Positions 1-8,569 of a stretch of 64,000 nt of DNA are shown here, one piece after another. Within the stretch, counting starts at the first letter, position 1. Each line of letters begins with the position of its first letter. This DNA comes from an uncultured Christensenella sp. (GTDB lineage Bacteria > Bacillota > Clostridia > Christensenellales > CAG-917), in the NCBI GenBank assembly GCA_910578325.1, contig CAJTQT010000001.1, positions 1 to 64,000 on the forward strand, written 5' to 3'. A model generated the notes under the pieces. That model made no database searches. It was not told the DNA's origin and was given only the letters and a program-made list of their open reading frames with translations. The position numbers were made by a program, and so were the translations under genes.

Positions 1-57
1 TGATTGCGAACAAAAGTGCCTTTGACGCAGTATCAACGCAAATAGCGCGGTTTTATT

Positions 58-1623
58 TTACTTAATGATTGACGGACACCAATGCCCATCCCCCTCAAAT
101 CCCATCAACTTAGCAACTGTTGCCGCAACGTTCGAAAGCCCGAACTCGCCGTCGGCAATTTCACAGTCGGCATTATAGACTATAAAGGGTACAACGTTTA
201 AACTGTGCGCGGTGCGCGCGGAAATCTGCCCCTTCTTGTTTTTTTCAAGCATCTCGTCGGCATTGCCGTGGTCCGCAGTCACTACAAGAGTATAGTTGTT
301 ACGTTTGACTACGGGAAGCAATCTTGCAAGGGCGAGGTCGACAGATTCAACGCCGATTATAGTCGCGTCAAGACTGCCCGTATGACCAACCATATCGCCG
401 TTAGGATAGTTGCAACGGATAAAATCATATTCTCCGCTTTCGATTGCAGCGATAACTTTATCCGTGACTTCTGCCGATTTCATCCAGGGACGTTCGTCAA
501 ACGACACCTTGTCACTGGGGACTTCCTCCCAGATTTCCAACTTATCGCTGAACTTTTCCGAACGGTTTCCGTTCCAGAAATACGTTACGTGTCCGTACTT
601 CTGTGTCTCCGACACCGCATAGGACTTTACGCCCAACTCTACGAGTTTTTCACTGAGAGTATACTTTATCTGCGGAGGTTCAACAAGGAATCTCGCAGGC
701 AAATGCAAATCGCCGTCGTACTGCAACATTCCCGCATACTTGACGGCGGGCATATCGCCTCTGTCAAATCCGTCGAAATTCGCATTGTCGAACGCCATTG
801 AAATTTCTATCGCACGGTCGCCGCGGAAGTTGAAAAGTATGACGCTGTCGCCGTCCGACATCGCGCCTACGGGTTTTCCGTTCTGCTTTATTACAAAGGC
901 GGGCAAATCCTGATCGATTATATTCGGAGTCTCCGTTCTGAAAGTTTCGATAGCCTCTCTCGCGCTTTCAAAGCCTCTGCCCTCTCCGAAAACGTGCGTA
1001 TAGAATCCCGATTTCACCATATCCCAGTTTGCGAAATATCTATCCATCGTAATTTTCATACGTCCGCCGCCGGAAGCGATTTTCGCATCGAAATCCGCGT
1101 CGTTAAGACCTGCGAGCGTATTTTCAAGCGCGTCTACATATGTAAGCGCGGATGTTGCGGGCACGTCTCTGCCGTCAAGCATAACGTGAATGCGCACGCG
1201 TTTGATTCCGTCCTTTTTGGCGTGAGATACAAGAGCAAGAAGATGCCCTATATTGCTATGTACGTTTCCGTCGCTGAGCAGCCCCAAAAAGTGCATAGTC
1301 GAAGCGTTGACGAGGCAGTTGTTTTTAAGTTCCTGCCAAGCGGCGGATTTATAAATGTCTCCGCTCTCGATAGCCTCTTCAACAAGTTTTGCGCCCTGCG
1401 AATACACCTGACCGCAGCCGAGCGCATTGTGACCGACTTCGCTGTTGCCCATATCGTCGTCCGAGGGCAAACCCACAGCCGTTCCGTGTGCCTTGATAAA
1501 GGTGTGCGGACACTCTTCGAACAATCTGTCGAGCACGGGGGTATTTGCCATTGTCACGGCGTCTCCGAGCCCTGTTTTGGACTTGCCTATACCGTCCATA
1601 ACTACAAGTACGAGTTTATTCAT
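58..1623 (-). CDS. gpmI: 2,3-bisphosphoglycerate-independent phosphoglycerate mutase
   Basis: Interconverts 3- and 2-phosphoglycerate in cytosolic glycolysis without 2,3-BPG, using two Mn ions and a phosphoserine. At 521 aa the length is normal for the family. Visible motifs are the N-terminal DGIG metal site (D10), the nucleophilic serine in MGNSEVGHNALG (S61), the DGRDVPATS substrate segment, and the C-terminal TADHGNADEM metal cluster near 449-458 with H473. It is the last gene of pgk-tpiA-gpmI and lies downstream of a structured repeat that fills the tpiA-gpmI gap. Start is the ATG at 1623. No convincing terminator is visible in the 57 bases left after the stop. Confidence 0.97.
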   Translation of the reverse strand: MNKLVLVVMDGIGKSKTGLGDAVTMANTPVLDRLFEECPHTFIKAHGTAVGLPSDDDMGNSEVGHNALGCGQVYSQGAKLVEEAIESGDIYKSAAWQELKNNCLVNASTMHFLGLLSDGNVHSNIGHLLALVSHAKKDGIKRVRIHVMLDGRDVPATSALTYVDALENTLAGLNDADFDAKIASGGGRMKITMDRYFANWDMVKSGFYTHVFGEGRGFESAREAIETFRTETPNIIDQDLPAFVIKQNGKPVGAMSDGDSVILFNFRGDRAIEISMAFDNANFDGFDRGDMPAVKYAGMLQYDGDLHLPARFLVEPPQIKYTLSEKLVELGVKSYAVSETQKYGHVTYFWNGNRSEKFSDKLEIWEEVPSDKVSFDERPWMKSAEVTDKVIAAIESGEYDFIRCNYPNGDMVGHTGSLDATIIGVESVDLALARLLPVVKRNNYTLVVTADHGNADEMLEKNKKGQISARTAHSLNVVPFIVYNADCEIADGEFGLSNVAATVAKLMGFEGDGHWCPSIIK

Positions 1624-1707
1624 AATTACCCTTTATATATTTTAATAGTGGATATTTTAATATCTGTAAAAGCGAGCCTGATAAGCCCGTAATTCACATA
1701 AAATTAA

Positions 1708-1824
1708 AATGAGATATTTGGATGCAGTGCGCGAAAGACGAGCGCGCAAGCCGCCTGACGTACTGACGTACGTGACGGCGAGCGTGCGCAAGTCTGCCAA
1801 AGCAATGCGCCAAACAGCACATTT
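1708..1824. repeat. Structured palindromic intergenic repeat, copy 1
   Basis: A 117-bp element fills most of the gap between tpiA (stop at 1823) and gpmI. It aligns without gaps to a second copy at 2624-2740. The ends are imperfect inverted repeats (ATATTTGGATGCA against TGCGCCAAAC). The centre is a 6-bp stem ACGTAC/GTACGT with a 4-base loop, nested in GCCG/CGGC and AGAC/GTCT stems. Where the two copies differ inside these stems, both sides change together. It could be a REP/MITE-like dispersed repeat or an RNA-level processing or attenuation element of the operon. Confidence 0.8.
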
Positions 1825-2572
1825 AATAGTTGACGACCTGCGAGAAATCTACTGCTTTCAGCGACGCGCCGCCGATAAGTCCGCCGTCGATTTCAGGCAT
1901 AGACATAAGTTCTTTGACGTTTTTCGGATTCATAGAACCGCCGTACTGGATACGCACTCTGTTCTCAGCGCACTTCGGGCAATAGAGTTCAGCCATAGTC
2001 TTTCTGACGATAGCGATGGTCTCATTTGCAACTTCCGAAGTTGCGGTCTTACCCGTTCCGATTGCCCAGACAGGTTCGTATGCGATAACGATGTTGTCTA
2101 GTTCTTCTTTATCGATACCTTCAAACGCGCCCTTGGTCTGGCGTACGAGCACTTCTTCAACTTTGCCCGCTTCGCGCTCTTCGAGCGTTTCGCCTATACA
2201 TACGATGGGTTTAAGTCCCGCCGCAAGAGCCGCTTTCGTTCTTGCATTTACGGTCGCGTCCGTCTCTCCGAAATATTGACGGCGTTCGCTGTGTCCGATA
2301 ATGACGTATTCAACTCCGAGTTCTACGAGCATCTTTGCGGAGATTTCGCCGGTAAACGCGCCTTTTTCCGCCCAGTGGACGTTCTCTGCGCCGACTTTGA
2401 TATTTGTTCCCTTTGTCATTTCAACAGCGGTTGCAAGATCGGTGTACGGCGTGCAGATAACCACGTCGCACTCTGCGTCCTTCACGAGCGGAATGAGTTC
2501 GGTAATAAGCGCCTTAGTCTCGGCGATCGTATTGTTCATCTTCCAGTTTCCTGCGATAATTGCTTTTCTCAT
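1823..2572 (-). CDS. tpiA: Triosephosphate isomerase
   Basis: Interconverts dihydroxyacetone phosphate and glyceraldehyde-3-phosphate in glycolysis. The TIM-barrel residues are present: NWKMN near the N terminus (Asn and Lys), IIGHSERR (electrophilic His about residue 94), and AYEPVWAIGTG with the catalytic Glu about 166. I chose the second ATG (2572), giving 249 aa, because the AGAGGT Shine-Dalgarno abuts the upstream ATG at 2578 but sits about seven bases before this one. It is the middle gene of pgk-tpiA-gpmI, with a structured repeat on each side. The right end of copy 1 touches its stop codon. Confidence 0.96.
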   Translation of the reverse strand: MRKAIIAGNWKMNNTIAETKALITELIPLVKDAECDVVICTPYTDLATAVEMTKGTNIKVGAENVHWAEKGAFTGEISAKMLVELGVEYVIIGHSERRQYFGETDATVNARTKAALAAGLKPIVCIGETLEEREAGKVEEVLVRQTKGAFEGIDKEELDNIVIAYEPVWAIGTGKTATSEVANETIAIVRKTMAELYCPKCAENRVRIQYGGSMNPKNVKELMSMPEIDGGLIGGASLKAVDFSQVVNY

Positions 2573-2623
2573 ATTCATACCTCTAAAATTTTTATTATTG
2601 ATTTAATTTTCCACATTACGAAT

Positions 2624-2740
2624 AATGCGATATTTGGATGCAGTGCTAGGAAGCCGAGCACGCGAGTTGCCTAGTGTACTAATGTACACGACAACGAACG
2701 CACGCAAGGCTGACACCGCAATGCGCCAAATAGTGCATTA
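2624..2740. repeat. Structured palindromic intergenic repeat, copy 2
   Basis: Second copy of the 117-bp element, between pgk and tpiA. Here the terminal inverted repeat extends outward to about 2618-2637 and 2726-2745, so its right arm includes the pgk stop codon. The core stem is GTGTAC/GTACAC with loop TAAT, nested in GTTG/CAAC and AGCC/GGCT. Compared with copy 1, the stem substitutions are compensatory (A-T to G-C and C-G to T-A in the core; two C-G to T-A in the next stem; A-T to C-G in the third). This supports a conserved fold rather than a chance palindrome. Confidence 0.8.
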
Positions 2741-4048
2741 TTCGTTCAAACAAGCGATTCCGGGAAGCACCTTGCCTTCAAGGAACTCCAACGAAGCGCC
2801 GCCGCCCGTGGAAATGTGAGACATCTTGTCCGCGAATCCGAGTTGAGCAACCGCGGCCGCGCTGTCTCCTCCGCCTATGATGGTTGTGGCGTCTGTCTCC
2901 GCCATTGCTTCGGCAACCGCAACGGTTCCCTTCGCGCAAGTCGGATTTTCAAATACTCCCATAGGTCCGTTCCATACAACCGTCTTCGCGCTCTTAATAG
3001 CGTCCGCAAACAGTTGCTGTGTTTTCACGCCGATATCAAGTCCCATTTTATCCGCGGGGATTGACATACTTTCCACGCATTCAACCTCGATAGGCGCATT
3101 GATAGGTTCGGGGAAAGAAGAAGCCACCATAGTGTCAACGGGAAGATAGATGTTCTTTCCGAGAGATTTTGCTTTTTCAAGCATATTCTTGCAGTACTCG
3201 ATCTTCTCTTCGTCGACAAGCGAAGTGCCGATCGTGCCGCCCTGCGCCTTGATAAACGTATATGCCATTCCGCCGCCTATGATGAGCGTATCGCACTTGC
3301 CAAGAAGATTGTCTATAACATTGAGTTTATCCGCTACTTTTGCGCCGCCGAGAATTGCGACGAAAGGACGGACGGGATTTTCAACCGCATTGCCGAGGAA
3401 TTTGAGTTCCTTTTCAATGAGGAAACCGCTGACTGCGGTTTTTGCAAATCCGTACTGAACGATACCCGCCGTGGTCGCGTGAGCGCGGTGAGCCGTGCCG
3501 AACGCGTCGTTGACATATACGTCGCAGAAATCTGCGAGTTGACGGCAAAGTTCCTCGCTGTTCTTTTCCTCGCCAGCATAGAAACGGGTGTTTTCCAAAA
3601 GCACGATATCGCCGTCTTTCATAGCGGCAACCTTAGCATGCGCGTCCTCTCCGACGAGGTCGCAGGCGAACGTAACTTTGTCGGGGAAAATCTGAGCAAG
3701 TCTGTCCGCAACGGGTTTAAGCGTAAATTTCTTTTGGTCGTTTTTCAGAGCCTTTGCGATATACTCTTCTTTTGCGGCAGCCTGCTCCGCTTCGGGAAGT
3801 TTCTCAACCGCTTTCTTCTCTTTCTTAGTGAGACCGAAGCCTTCTGTAAAGATGTTGTGAGGTTTGCCCATATGCGAGCAGAGTATGACCTTCGCGCCGT
3901 TATCCACAAGATACTTGATAGTGGGAAGCGCACCGTTGATACGGTTTTCGTCGGTGATAACACCGTCTACCATCGGGACGTTGAAGTCACAACGGCACAG
4001 ACACTTTTTGCCCTTGACGTCTACGTCGCGGATTGTAAGTTTTGCCAT
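2738..4048 (-). CDS. pgk: Phosphoglycerate kinase
   Basis: Transfers phosphate from 1,3-bisphosphoglycerate to ADP, making ATP in glycolysis. N-terminal substrate-binding residues are in RCDFNVP (about 19-25) and the C-terminal nucleotide loop appears as GGGDSAAAV. At 436 aa it is about 40 residues longer than typical bacterial Pgk (about 395). The excess is a Lys/Glu/Ala-rich charged helix at about residues 66-107, between the SHMGKP motif and KPVADRL. First gene of pgk-tpiA-gpmI. The ATG at 4048 has an AAGGAGA ribosome site. Its stop codon lies inside the terminal inverted repeat of the downstream element. Confidence 0.97.
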   Translation of the reverse strand: MAKLTIRDVDVKGKKCLCRCDFNVPMVDGVITDENRINGALPTIKYLVDNGAKVILCSHMGKPHNIFTEGFGLTKKEKKAVEKLPEAEQAAAKEEYIAKALKNDQKKFTLKPVADRLAQIFPDKVTFACDLVGEDAHAKVAAMKDGDIVLLENTRFYAGEEKNSEELCRQLADFCDVYVNDAFGTAHRAHATTAGIVQYGFAKTAVSGFLIEKELKFLGNAVENPVRPFVAILGGAKVADKLNVIDNLLGKCDTLIIGGGMAYTFIKAQGGTIGTSLVDEEKIEYCKNMLEKAKSLGKNIYLPVDTMVASSFPEPINAPIEVECVESMSIPADKMGLDIGVKTQQLFADAIKSAKTVVWNGPMGVFENPTCAKGTVAVAEAMAETDATTIIGGGDSAAAVAQLGFADKMSHISTGGGASLEFLEGKVLPGIACLNE

Positions 4049-4125
4049 AAGATTATCTCCTTATGAAATGAATTTTTTAAATCTGATATGCCTACGCGTG
4101 TGCGCACGCATATTCATACTGTAAT

Positions 4126-4154
4126 AATATAGCATATAGATAAATAATTATCAA
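4126..4154 (-). promoter_or_regulatory. Sigma-A type promoter of the pgk-tpiA-gpmI operon
   Basis: On the minus strand, TTGATA (4149-4154) and TATATT (4126-4131) are separated by 17 bases, about 80 bases upstream of the pgk start. The predicted leader contains a short inverted repeat (ATATGC...GCATAT around 4086-4113) enclosing GCGTG/CACGC. The rest of 4155-4326 is AT-rich and I see no gene or other clear element there. Confidence 0.65.
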
Positions 4155-4326
4155 TATATCCCGCCCAAATTTTGACAGAAATTAGAAAAATATACTCTAA
4201 CCGTTTAAAGCATTTAAGCAATTTTATTGAAAATGATACATATCGAAAAAAAGAGTTAATTATGCAAATAGAAATAAAGACGACATTTAGCCGCGCAGAT
4301 ACTTGATTTGAAATCACAACAAGAAA

Positions 4327-4812
4327 TCAGAATTTGGTTAAATGTCCCTGTTCGAGCAAGCCCGCCGCGCCCGTCTGACGAATTGCCTCGTATACTACTA
4401 TGGCAACGGAATTTGATAAGTTCAGACTGCGCGCCTCCGCAATCATAGGAATGCGGATTGCACTGTCATAATTGTCGTGCAAAAGTTCCTCAGGCAAACC
4501 TTTTGTTTCCTTTCCGAATACAAGATAATCTCCTTCTTTGAAATCCGCATTGTCATAGCGTTTTGCCCCTTTCGTTGTGAGATACCAAAAACGCCCGCCC
4601 TTGTTTTTCTCAAAAAACTCGGCAAGATTTTCGTACACAATAAAATCCGTCAAATGCCAGTAATCCAGTCCCGCGCGCTTCAACGCTCTGTCGCTTATAT
4701 CAAAACCCAAAGGCTTTATCAAATGCACTTTGCAACCTGTCGCCGCCGACGTCCGAACGATATTTCCTGTATTTTGCGGAATTTCAGGTTCTACCAAAAC
4801 TATGTTAAACAA
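4327..4812 (-). CDS. trmL: tRNA (cytidine(34)-2'-O)-methyltransferase, SPOUT family
   Basis: Methylates the ribose of the wobble nucleotide in tRNA-Leu. The 161-aa protein is full length and carries the family signatures VEPEIPQNTGNIVRT near the N terminus, LIKPLGFDI, the FGKETKGLPEELL SAM-knot segment, and IPMIAEARSLNLSNSVAIVVYE at the C terminus. The start is a TTG at 4812 (sequence TTG TTT AAC ATA), which places the family N terminus correctly; AGAGG lies about eight bases upstream. It is a stand-alone minus-strand gene 80 bases downstream of dus. Confidence 0.93.
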   Translation of the reverse strand: MFNIVLVEPEIPQNTGNIVRTSAATGCKVHLIKPLGFDISDRALKRAGLDYWHLTDFIVYENLAEFFEKNKGGRFWYLTTKGAKRYDNADFKEGDYLVFGKETKGLPEELLHDNYDSAIRIPMIAEARSLNLSNSVAIVVYEAIRQTGAAGLLEQGHLTKF

Positions 4813-4892
4813 TTCCTTTACCTCTTCTATTTTACTTAAACCGCGCTTTAACCGTTAAATATGGCAGGTTTAAGTGTAATTTCTGTAAATAC

Positions 4893-5831
4893 TCAACTTT
4901 TAAAAAAGTCCCCGACGATCCGCATTATATCGTCAAGGCACTTCGCCTCGCCCGCCTTTACGCGCACCGCTTTTGCATAGTCCTCTCCCTTTGCATAGTG
5001 GCACAGTTGAAGTTTCATCACGTTTGCCACAACTCTGTCGGGCATATATTTGCGCAGTATCGCAATATGTTCGGTTGCCGCCGCGGCTTTGTCGTAAACG
5101 TAATTCTCACCGCGCAGTTGCGCAAATACATACGGTCTGCCCAGCGCGCCGCGCCCTATCATAAACCCGTCCGCGCCCGTTTCGCGCTCAACTCTTTCGA
5201 GGTCGGAAACCGAAACTATGTCGCCGTTTGCAATGACAGGAATACTCACCGCCTGTTTGACCGCTTTCGTAATAGAATGGTCCGCCGTTCCGCTGTAAAA
5301 CTGCGAACGGTATCTCGGATGAACCGTGACAGCCGCCGCGCCATATTTCTCGGCGCTTACAGCGCACTCTACGGCAAGTGGATTTCCCTCCGTAACTCCT
5401 GCGCGCATCTTTACGGTTACGGGCTTTTTACTTCCCTCTCTCACCGCCTGCACTATCTCTCCGAGCAACGCCGGATTCATCATCAACGCGCTTCCGTCTC
5501 CGTTTCCGAAGACCTTTTTAACAGGGCAACCCGCGTTTATATCGAACACGTCGAAATTAGCCAGTCGCTCGTCCTTAGCGGCTTTATACATAAACTCCGG
5601 TTCGTGACCGAAGAGTTGAACCGCGCAAGGGCTGTCGAGCGTTGCAAGCAGTTCCGCCGTGCCTTTATTGTTATACACAATTCCTTTTGCGCTTACAAGT
5701 TCCGTAAAGGTAAGCCCCGCGCCGTATTCGGCGCACAGATGCCGCAGTCCTACGTCCGAAAAGCCCGCGATAGGCGCGAACAAAAGATTGCTTTTAAGAT
5801 TTACGTTCCCTATACGCAAAGTTTTTTTCAT
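4893..5831 (-). CDS. dus: tRNA-dihydrouridine synthase
   Basis: FMN-dependent reductase that converts uridine to dihydrouridine in tRNA. The TIM-barrel motifs are present: LLFAPIAGFSDVGLR at the start, INAGCPVKKV with the active-site Cys of the CP pair, KMRAGV, VTVHPRYRSQFYSG, ANGDI and MIGRGALGRPYVF. At 312 aa it is the usual length (DusB-like). ATG start at 5831. Neighbours mazG (upstream) and trmL (downstream) are separated by 80-90 base gaps, so co-transcription is possible but not obvious. Confidence 0.93.
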   Translation of the reverse strand: MKKTLRIGNVNLKSNLLFAPIAGFSDVGLRHLCAEYGAGLTFTELVSAKGIVYNNKGTAELLATLDSPCAVQLFGHEPEFMYKAAKDERLANFDVFDINAGCPVKKVFGNGDGSALMMNPALLGEIVQAVREGSKKPVTVKMRAGVTEGNPLAVECAVSAEKYGAAAVTVHPRYRSQFYSGTADHSITKAVKQAVSIPVIANGDIVSVSDLERVERETGADGFMIGRGALGRPYVFAQLRGENYVYDKAAAATEHIAILRKYMPDRVVANVMKLQLCHYAKGEDYAKAVRVKAGEAKCLDDIMRIVGDFFKS

Positions 5832-5918
5832 AAACAGCCCGATTTAGTTTTATAAACTTTTAAACCGCCGCTAATGCGCGCTTAATTCTATTTTACCGAA
5901 ACTTATCAGTAGGATACG

Positions 5919-6971
5919 TCAGTTATTTTCCCGTTCCTGCGATTTGACTTCTTCCCAAAAGGCGTCGAGTTGTTCAAGCGTATATTCGGACATCTCTTTG
6001 CCGCTTTGCAAAACGAGTTTTTCCACGCCTTCGAATCTGCGCATAAACTTATCGCTTGCGCCGCGCAACGCCATCTCCGCTTCCACGCCGTACATCCGTA
6101 CTACGTTCATCGCCGCAAAAAGCAAGTCCCCTGCCTCTTCCGTTCTGTGCGCGTCGTCCGCTTCTGCGAGTTCGGAAATCTCCTCTTTCAGTTTTTCAAT
6201 CGCGCCGATAGGATTGTCCCAGTCAAAGCCCGCCTTCTTTGCGAGTTTCTGCACTTTTTCTGCATACAGCAACGACGGCAAGTTCTTCGGGACTCTGCTC
6301 ATCGCGTCGGAAGTGGACTTATACTTTTTCTCTTTCTTCTTAGCCTCGTTCCAGAACACAAGCGCTTCGTCAGCGTTGCCCGCATGGTTCTTACCGAAGA
6401 TATGCGTATGGCGGTCTATGAGTTTACGGCAAAGTTCCGTCAACATATCGTAATATCCGAACTCGCCGTCCTCCTGCGCTATCTCGGTGTGGAACACCGC
6501 CTGCATAAGAACGTCGCCGCACTCCTCTCTCATCATATCGGCGTCGTTACAGTCAATACCTTCGACGAGTTCATACGCCTCTTCGATGAGATTAATTCTG
6601 ATACTGCTGTGCGTCTGAGCCTTATCCCACTCGCATCCGTCGTCTGCGCGCAACCTTTTCATAATCTGAACGAAATCGGAAAAGCCGAACCTCTTGCATT
6701 CGGTAACGGCGCAACCGTCAATGATTACGGTATCGACCGACATTCCGTCCGAAAGTTGCGAAACGCTTGTTTCCACGTCGTTGCCGTCGCATTCGCAGAC
6801 AATGCTCACGTCGCCGTAACAATCCAGAAGTTTGTCACGCAAAGCGGCGATTTCGCCATCGGAAACGTTGTCGATAACAAGCGGAATGCGCTTATCGAAA
6901 AAAATCGCCGACAAAAAATCCGCGATTATGTAACGCTGATAAGAACCTTTTAAAACCTGATCAAGTTTCAT
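5919..6971 (-). CDS. mazG: Nucleoside triphosphate pyrophosphohydrolase (MazG) with an extra N-terminal region
   Basis: Hydrolyses non-canonical NTPs to NMP and pyrophosphate. Two MazG modules are visible. The first has CEWDKAQTHSSIRINLIEEA followed by EECGDVLMQ; the second has EEISELAEAD and EEAGDLLFA. At 350 aa it exceeds the ~260 aa of E. coli MazG. Residues 1-95 match nothing I recognise in MazG; by analogy with Bacillus YabN (methylase-MazG fusion) they may be a reduced remnant of the methylase half, which is inference. It overlaps the upstream SpoVB-like gene by 11 bases, matching the spoVT-yabM-yabN order of Bacillus. Confidence 0.9.
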   Translation of the reverse strand: MKLDQVLKGSYQRYIIADFLSAIFFDKRIPLVIDNVSDGEIAALRDKLLDCYGDVSIVCECDGNDVETSVSQLSDGMSVDTVIIDGCAVTECKRFGFSDFVQIMKRLRADDGCEWDKAQTHSSIRINLIEEAYELVEGIDCNDADMMREECGDVLMQAVFHTEIAQEDGEFGYYDMLTELCRKLIDRHTHIFGKNHAGNADEALVFWNEAKKKEKKYKSTSDAMSRVPKNLPSLLYAEKVQKLAKKAGFDWDNPIGAIEKLKEEISELAEADDAHRTEEAGDLLFAAMNVVRMYGVEAEMALRGASDKFMRRFEGVEKLVLQSGKEMSEYTLEQLDAFWEEVKSQERENN

Positions 6972-8568
6972 CGCTGTACTCCCAAAATCTGACTATTCTG
7001 TGCAGAGTGCGGAAAAATCTGCGCATAGGCAAATACTCGATTTCGTCTCTGCCGACGATTCCGAAGAGGAAAGTCAGCCAAAGATAAACCGCCGAGCAGA
7101 CCGCCGCGCCCACTATCGTCGCGACCAGATTGCTTCTGATAAGACTGCTTACGCCCAACCCTGCCAAAGCCATTATAACACCGCCGAGCAGATTTAGACC
7201 AATATTTTTTTCAAGATGCAGACCGCATATTTTCAGATACGCGATATTTACTCCCGCAAGCGCAACCGCCGCCATAGCCAGCGAAGCAAGCGCGCCCCCT
7301 GCTATACCTATATACCGTACAAGCACAACGCTTAGGATAATTTTTACCGTAATCGCACAAACAAGACTTAAAACTGCGAATTTGGTTCTATCAAGTGCCT
7401 GTAATAGCGAAACATATATCTGCATTGCGGAAAGCATAACTACGTTTGCCGCCACAATCCGCAACAGTTGAACTGCAAGATCGAGTTGCGCCGGCGTTAA
7501 CGCGGGATATATAACCGGCAGAAGTCTGGGCGCAAAAACCATAAAATAGAAGGCGCAAGGAACGCCGATAAGGTATGCAAGTTTTATCGACAGCCTACTT
7601 TTGAGCATTACGCCGCCTATATCTCTCTGCACTCTCGACACCGAGACCGAGGGGACTATTACGACCGCCAGCGACATTATAATTACGATCGGCATATTTA
7701 TAAGCGAATTGACAGGTCCCGAAAGCAGCCCGTATTGAGCGGTAGCGATTTCCTGCGCGACTCCTGAATCTTTGAGTACGTTTACAAGTATAATACTGTC
7801 AAAGAAATTTGAAAGCGGCATCAGCACCGCGACAATCGCAATAGGGAACGCCACTTTAAACATCGTCCGCGCGTCGTTCCTGCTGACTTTGAGTTTTTCC
7901 CCTTTAAGTTTGCGTCCGCGCACGAAATACGTTATAACGAGATACGCAAGCGCAAACGCCTCCGACGCCGCAATTCCCAAAAGCGCGCCGTTGACCGCCG
8001 CCGTAACTCCCTTAGGCATCAACGCGACGGAAAGTCCTATTCCGACCGCCAGTTTGACAACTTGCTCGATAATGTTGGATACAGCCGTCGGGAGCATATA
8101 CATCTCACCCTGAAACCAACCTCTGAATCCCGCTATAAGACTGACAAGTATAATTGTCGGCGCGATTATCATAAAACCCGTACGCGTATCGGAGTTCCCC
8201 TGCCACTGCGCAAGTTTACCTGCAAGCGTAAATGTGAGAATTGCCAGTATCGCCCCGAGCGCGGTCAGCACGAGAATGGCGGATACAAGATATTTCTTCG
8301 TAGGCGCTCCCTCCGCCCGCTTCTCCGCCACCATACGCGAAAGCGCGGTGGGAATACCCGCCGTCGAGAGCACCATAAACAAAGCGAATACGGGAAAGAC
8401 CAACTGGTACATTCCCATTCCCTGTGCGCCGAGAATATTCGTAAGCGGAACTCTGTAAAGCGCGCCGAGCATCTTTGCGACTATGCTGCCTATCGCCAGC
8501 ACCGCCGCGCCCGAAAGCATAAAGCCTTTATTACGCTTTACCGCGTCTTTGGTCTTCTCTTTCGGCAT
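6961..8568 (-). CDS. SpoVB/YabM-like polysaccharide flippase (MOP superfamily)
   Basis: Integral membrane protein of the oligosaccharidyl-lipid flippase group. The N-terminal GSIVAKMLGALYRVPLTNILG and YQLVFPVFALFMVLSTAGIPTALS segments are typical of the SpoVB/MurJ-like family, and the 535-aa length suits about 14 membrane helices. Likely role is flipping a lipid-linked cell wall or spore-cortex precursor; the substrate cannot be read from sequence. It starts one base after the spoVT stop and overlaps mazG, so the three genes are one transcription unit equivalent to spoVT-yabM-yabN. Confidence 0.88.
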   Translation of the reverse strand: MPKEKTKDAVKRNKGFMLSGAAVLAIGSIVAKMLGALYRVPLTNILGAQGMGMYQLVFPVFALFMVLSTAGIPTALSRMVAEKRAEGAPTKKYLVSAILVLTALGAILAILTFTLAGKLAQWQGNSDTRTGFMIIAPTIILVSLIAGFRGWFQGEMYMLPTAVSNIIEQVVKLAVGIGLSVALMPKGVTAAVNGALLGIAASEAFALAYLVITYFVRGRKLKGEKLKVSRNDARTMFKVAFPIAIVAVLMPLSNFFDSIILVNVLKDSGVAQEIATAQYGLLSGPVNSLINMPIVIIMSLAVVIVPSVSVSRVQRDIGGVMLKSRLSIKLAYLIGVPCAFYFMVFAPRLLPVIYPALTPAQLDLAVQLLRIVAANVVMLSAMQIYVSLLQALDRTKFAVLSLVCAITVKIILSVVLVRYIGIAGGALASLAMAAVALAGVNIAYLKICGLHLEKNIGLNLLGGVIMALAGLGVSSLIRSNLVATIVGAAVCSAVYLWLTFLFGIVGRDEIEYLPMRRFFRTLHRIVRFWEYSDET

Positions 8569-8569
8569 A

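Noticed and set aside
4114..4317. 67-codon minus-strand frame between trmL and pgk
   Set aside because: AT-rich intergenic sequence without ribosome site; the frame covers the pgk promoter region.
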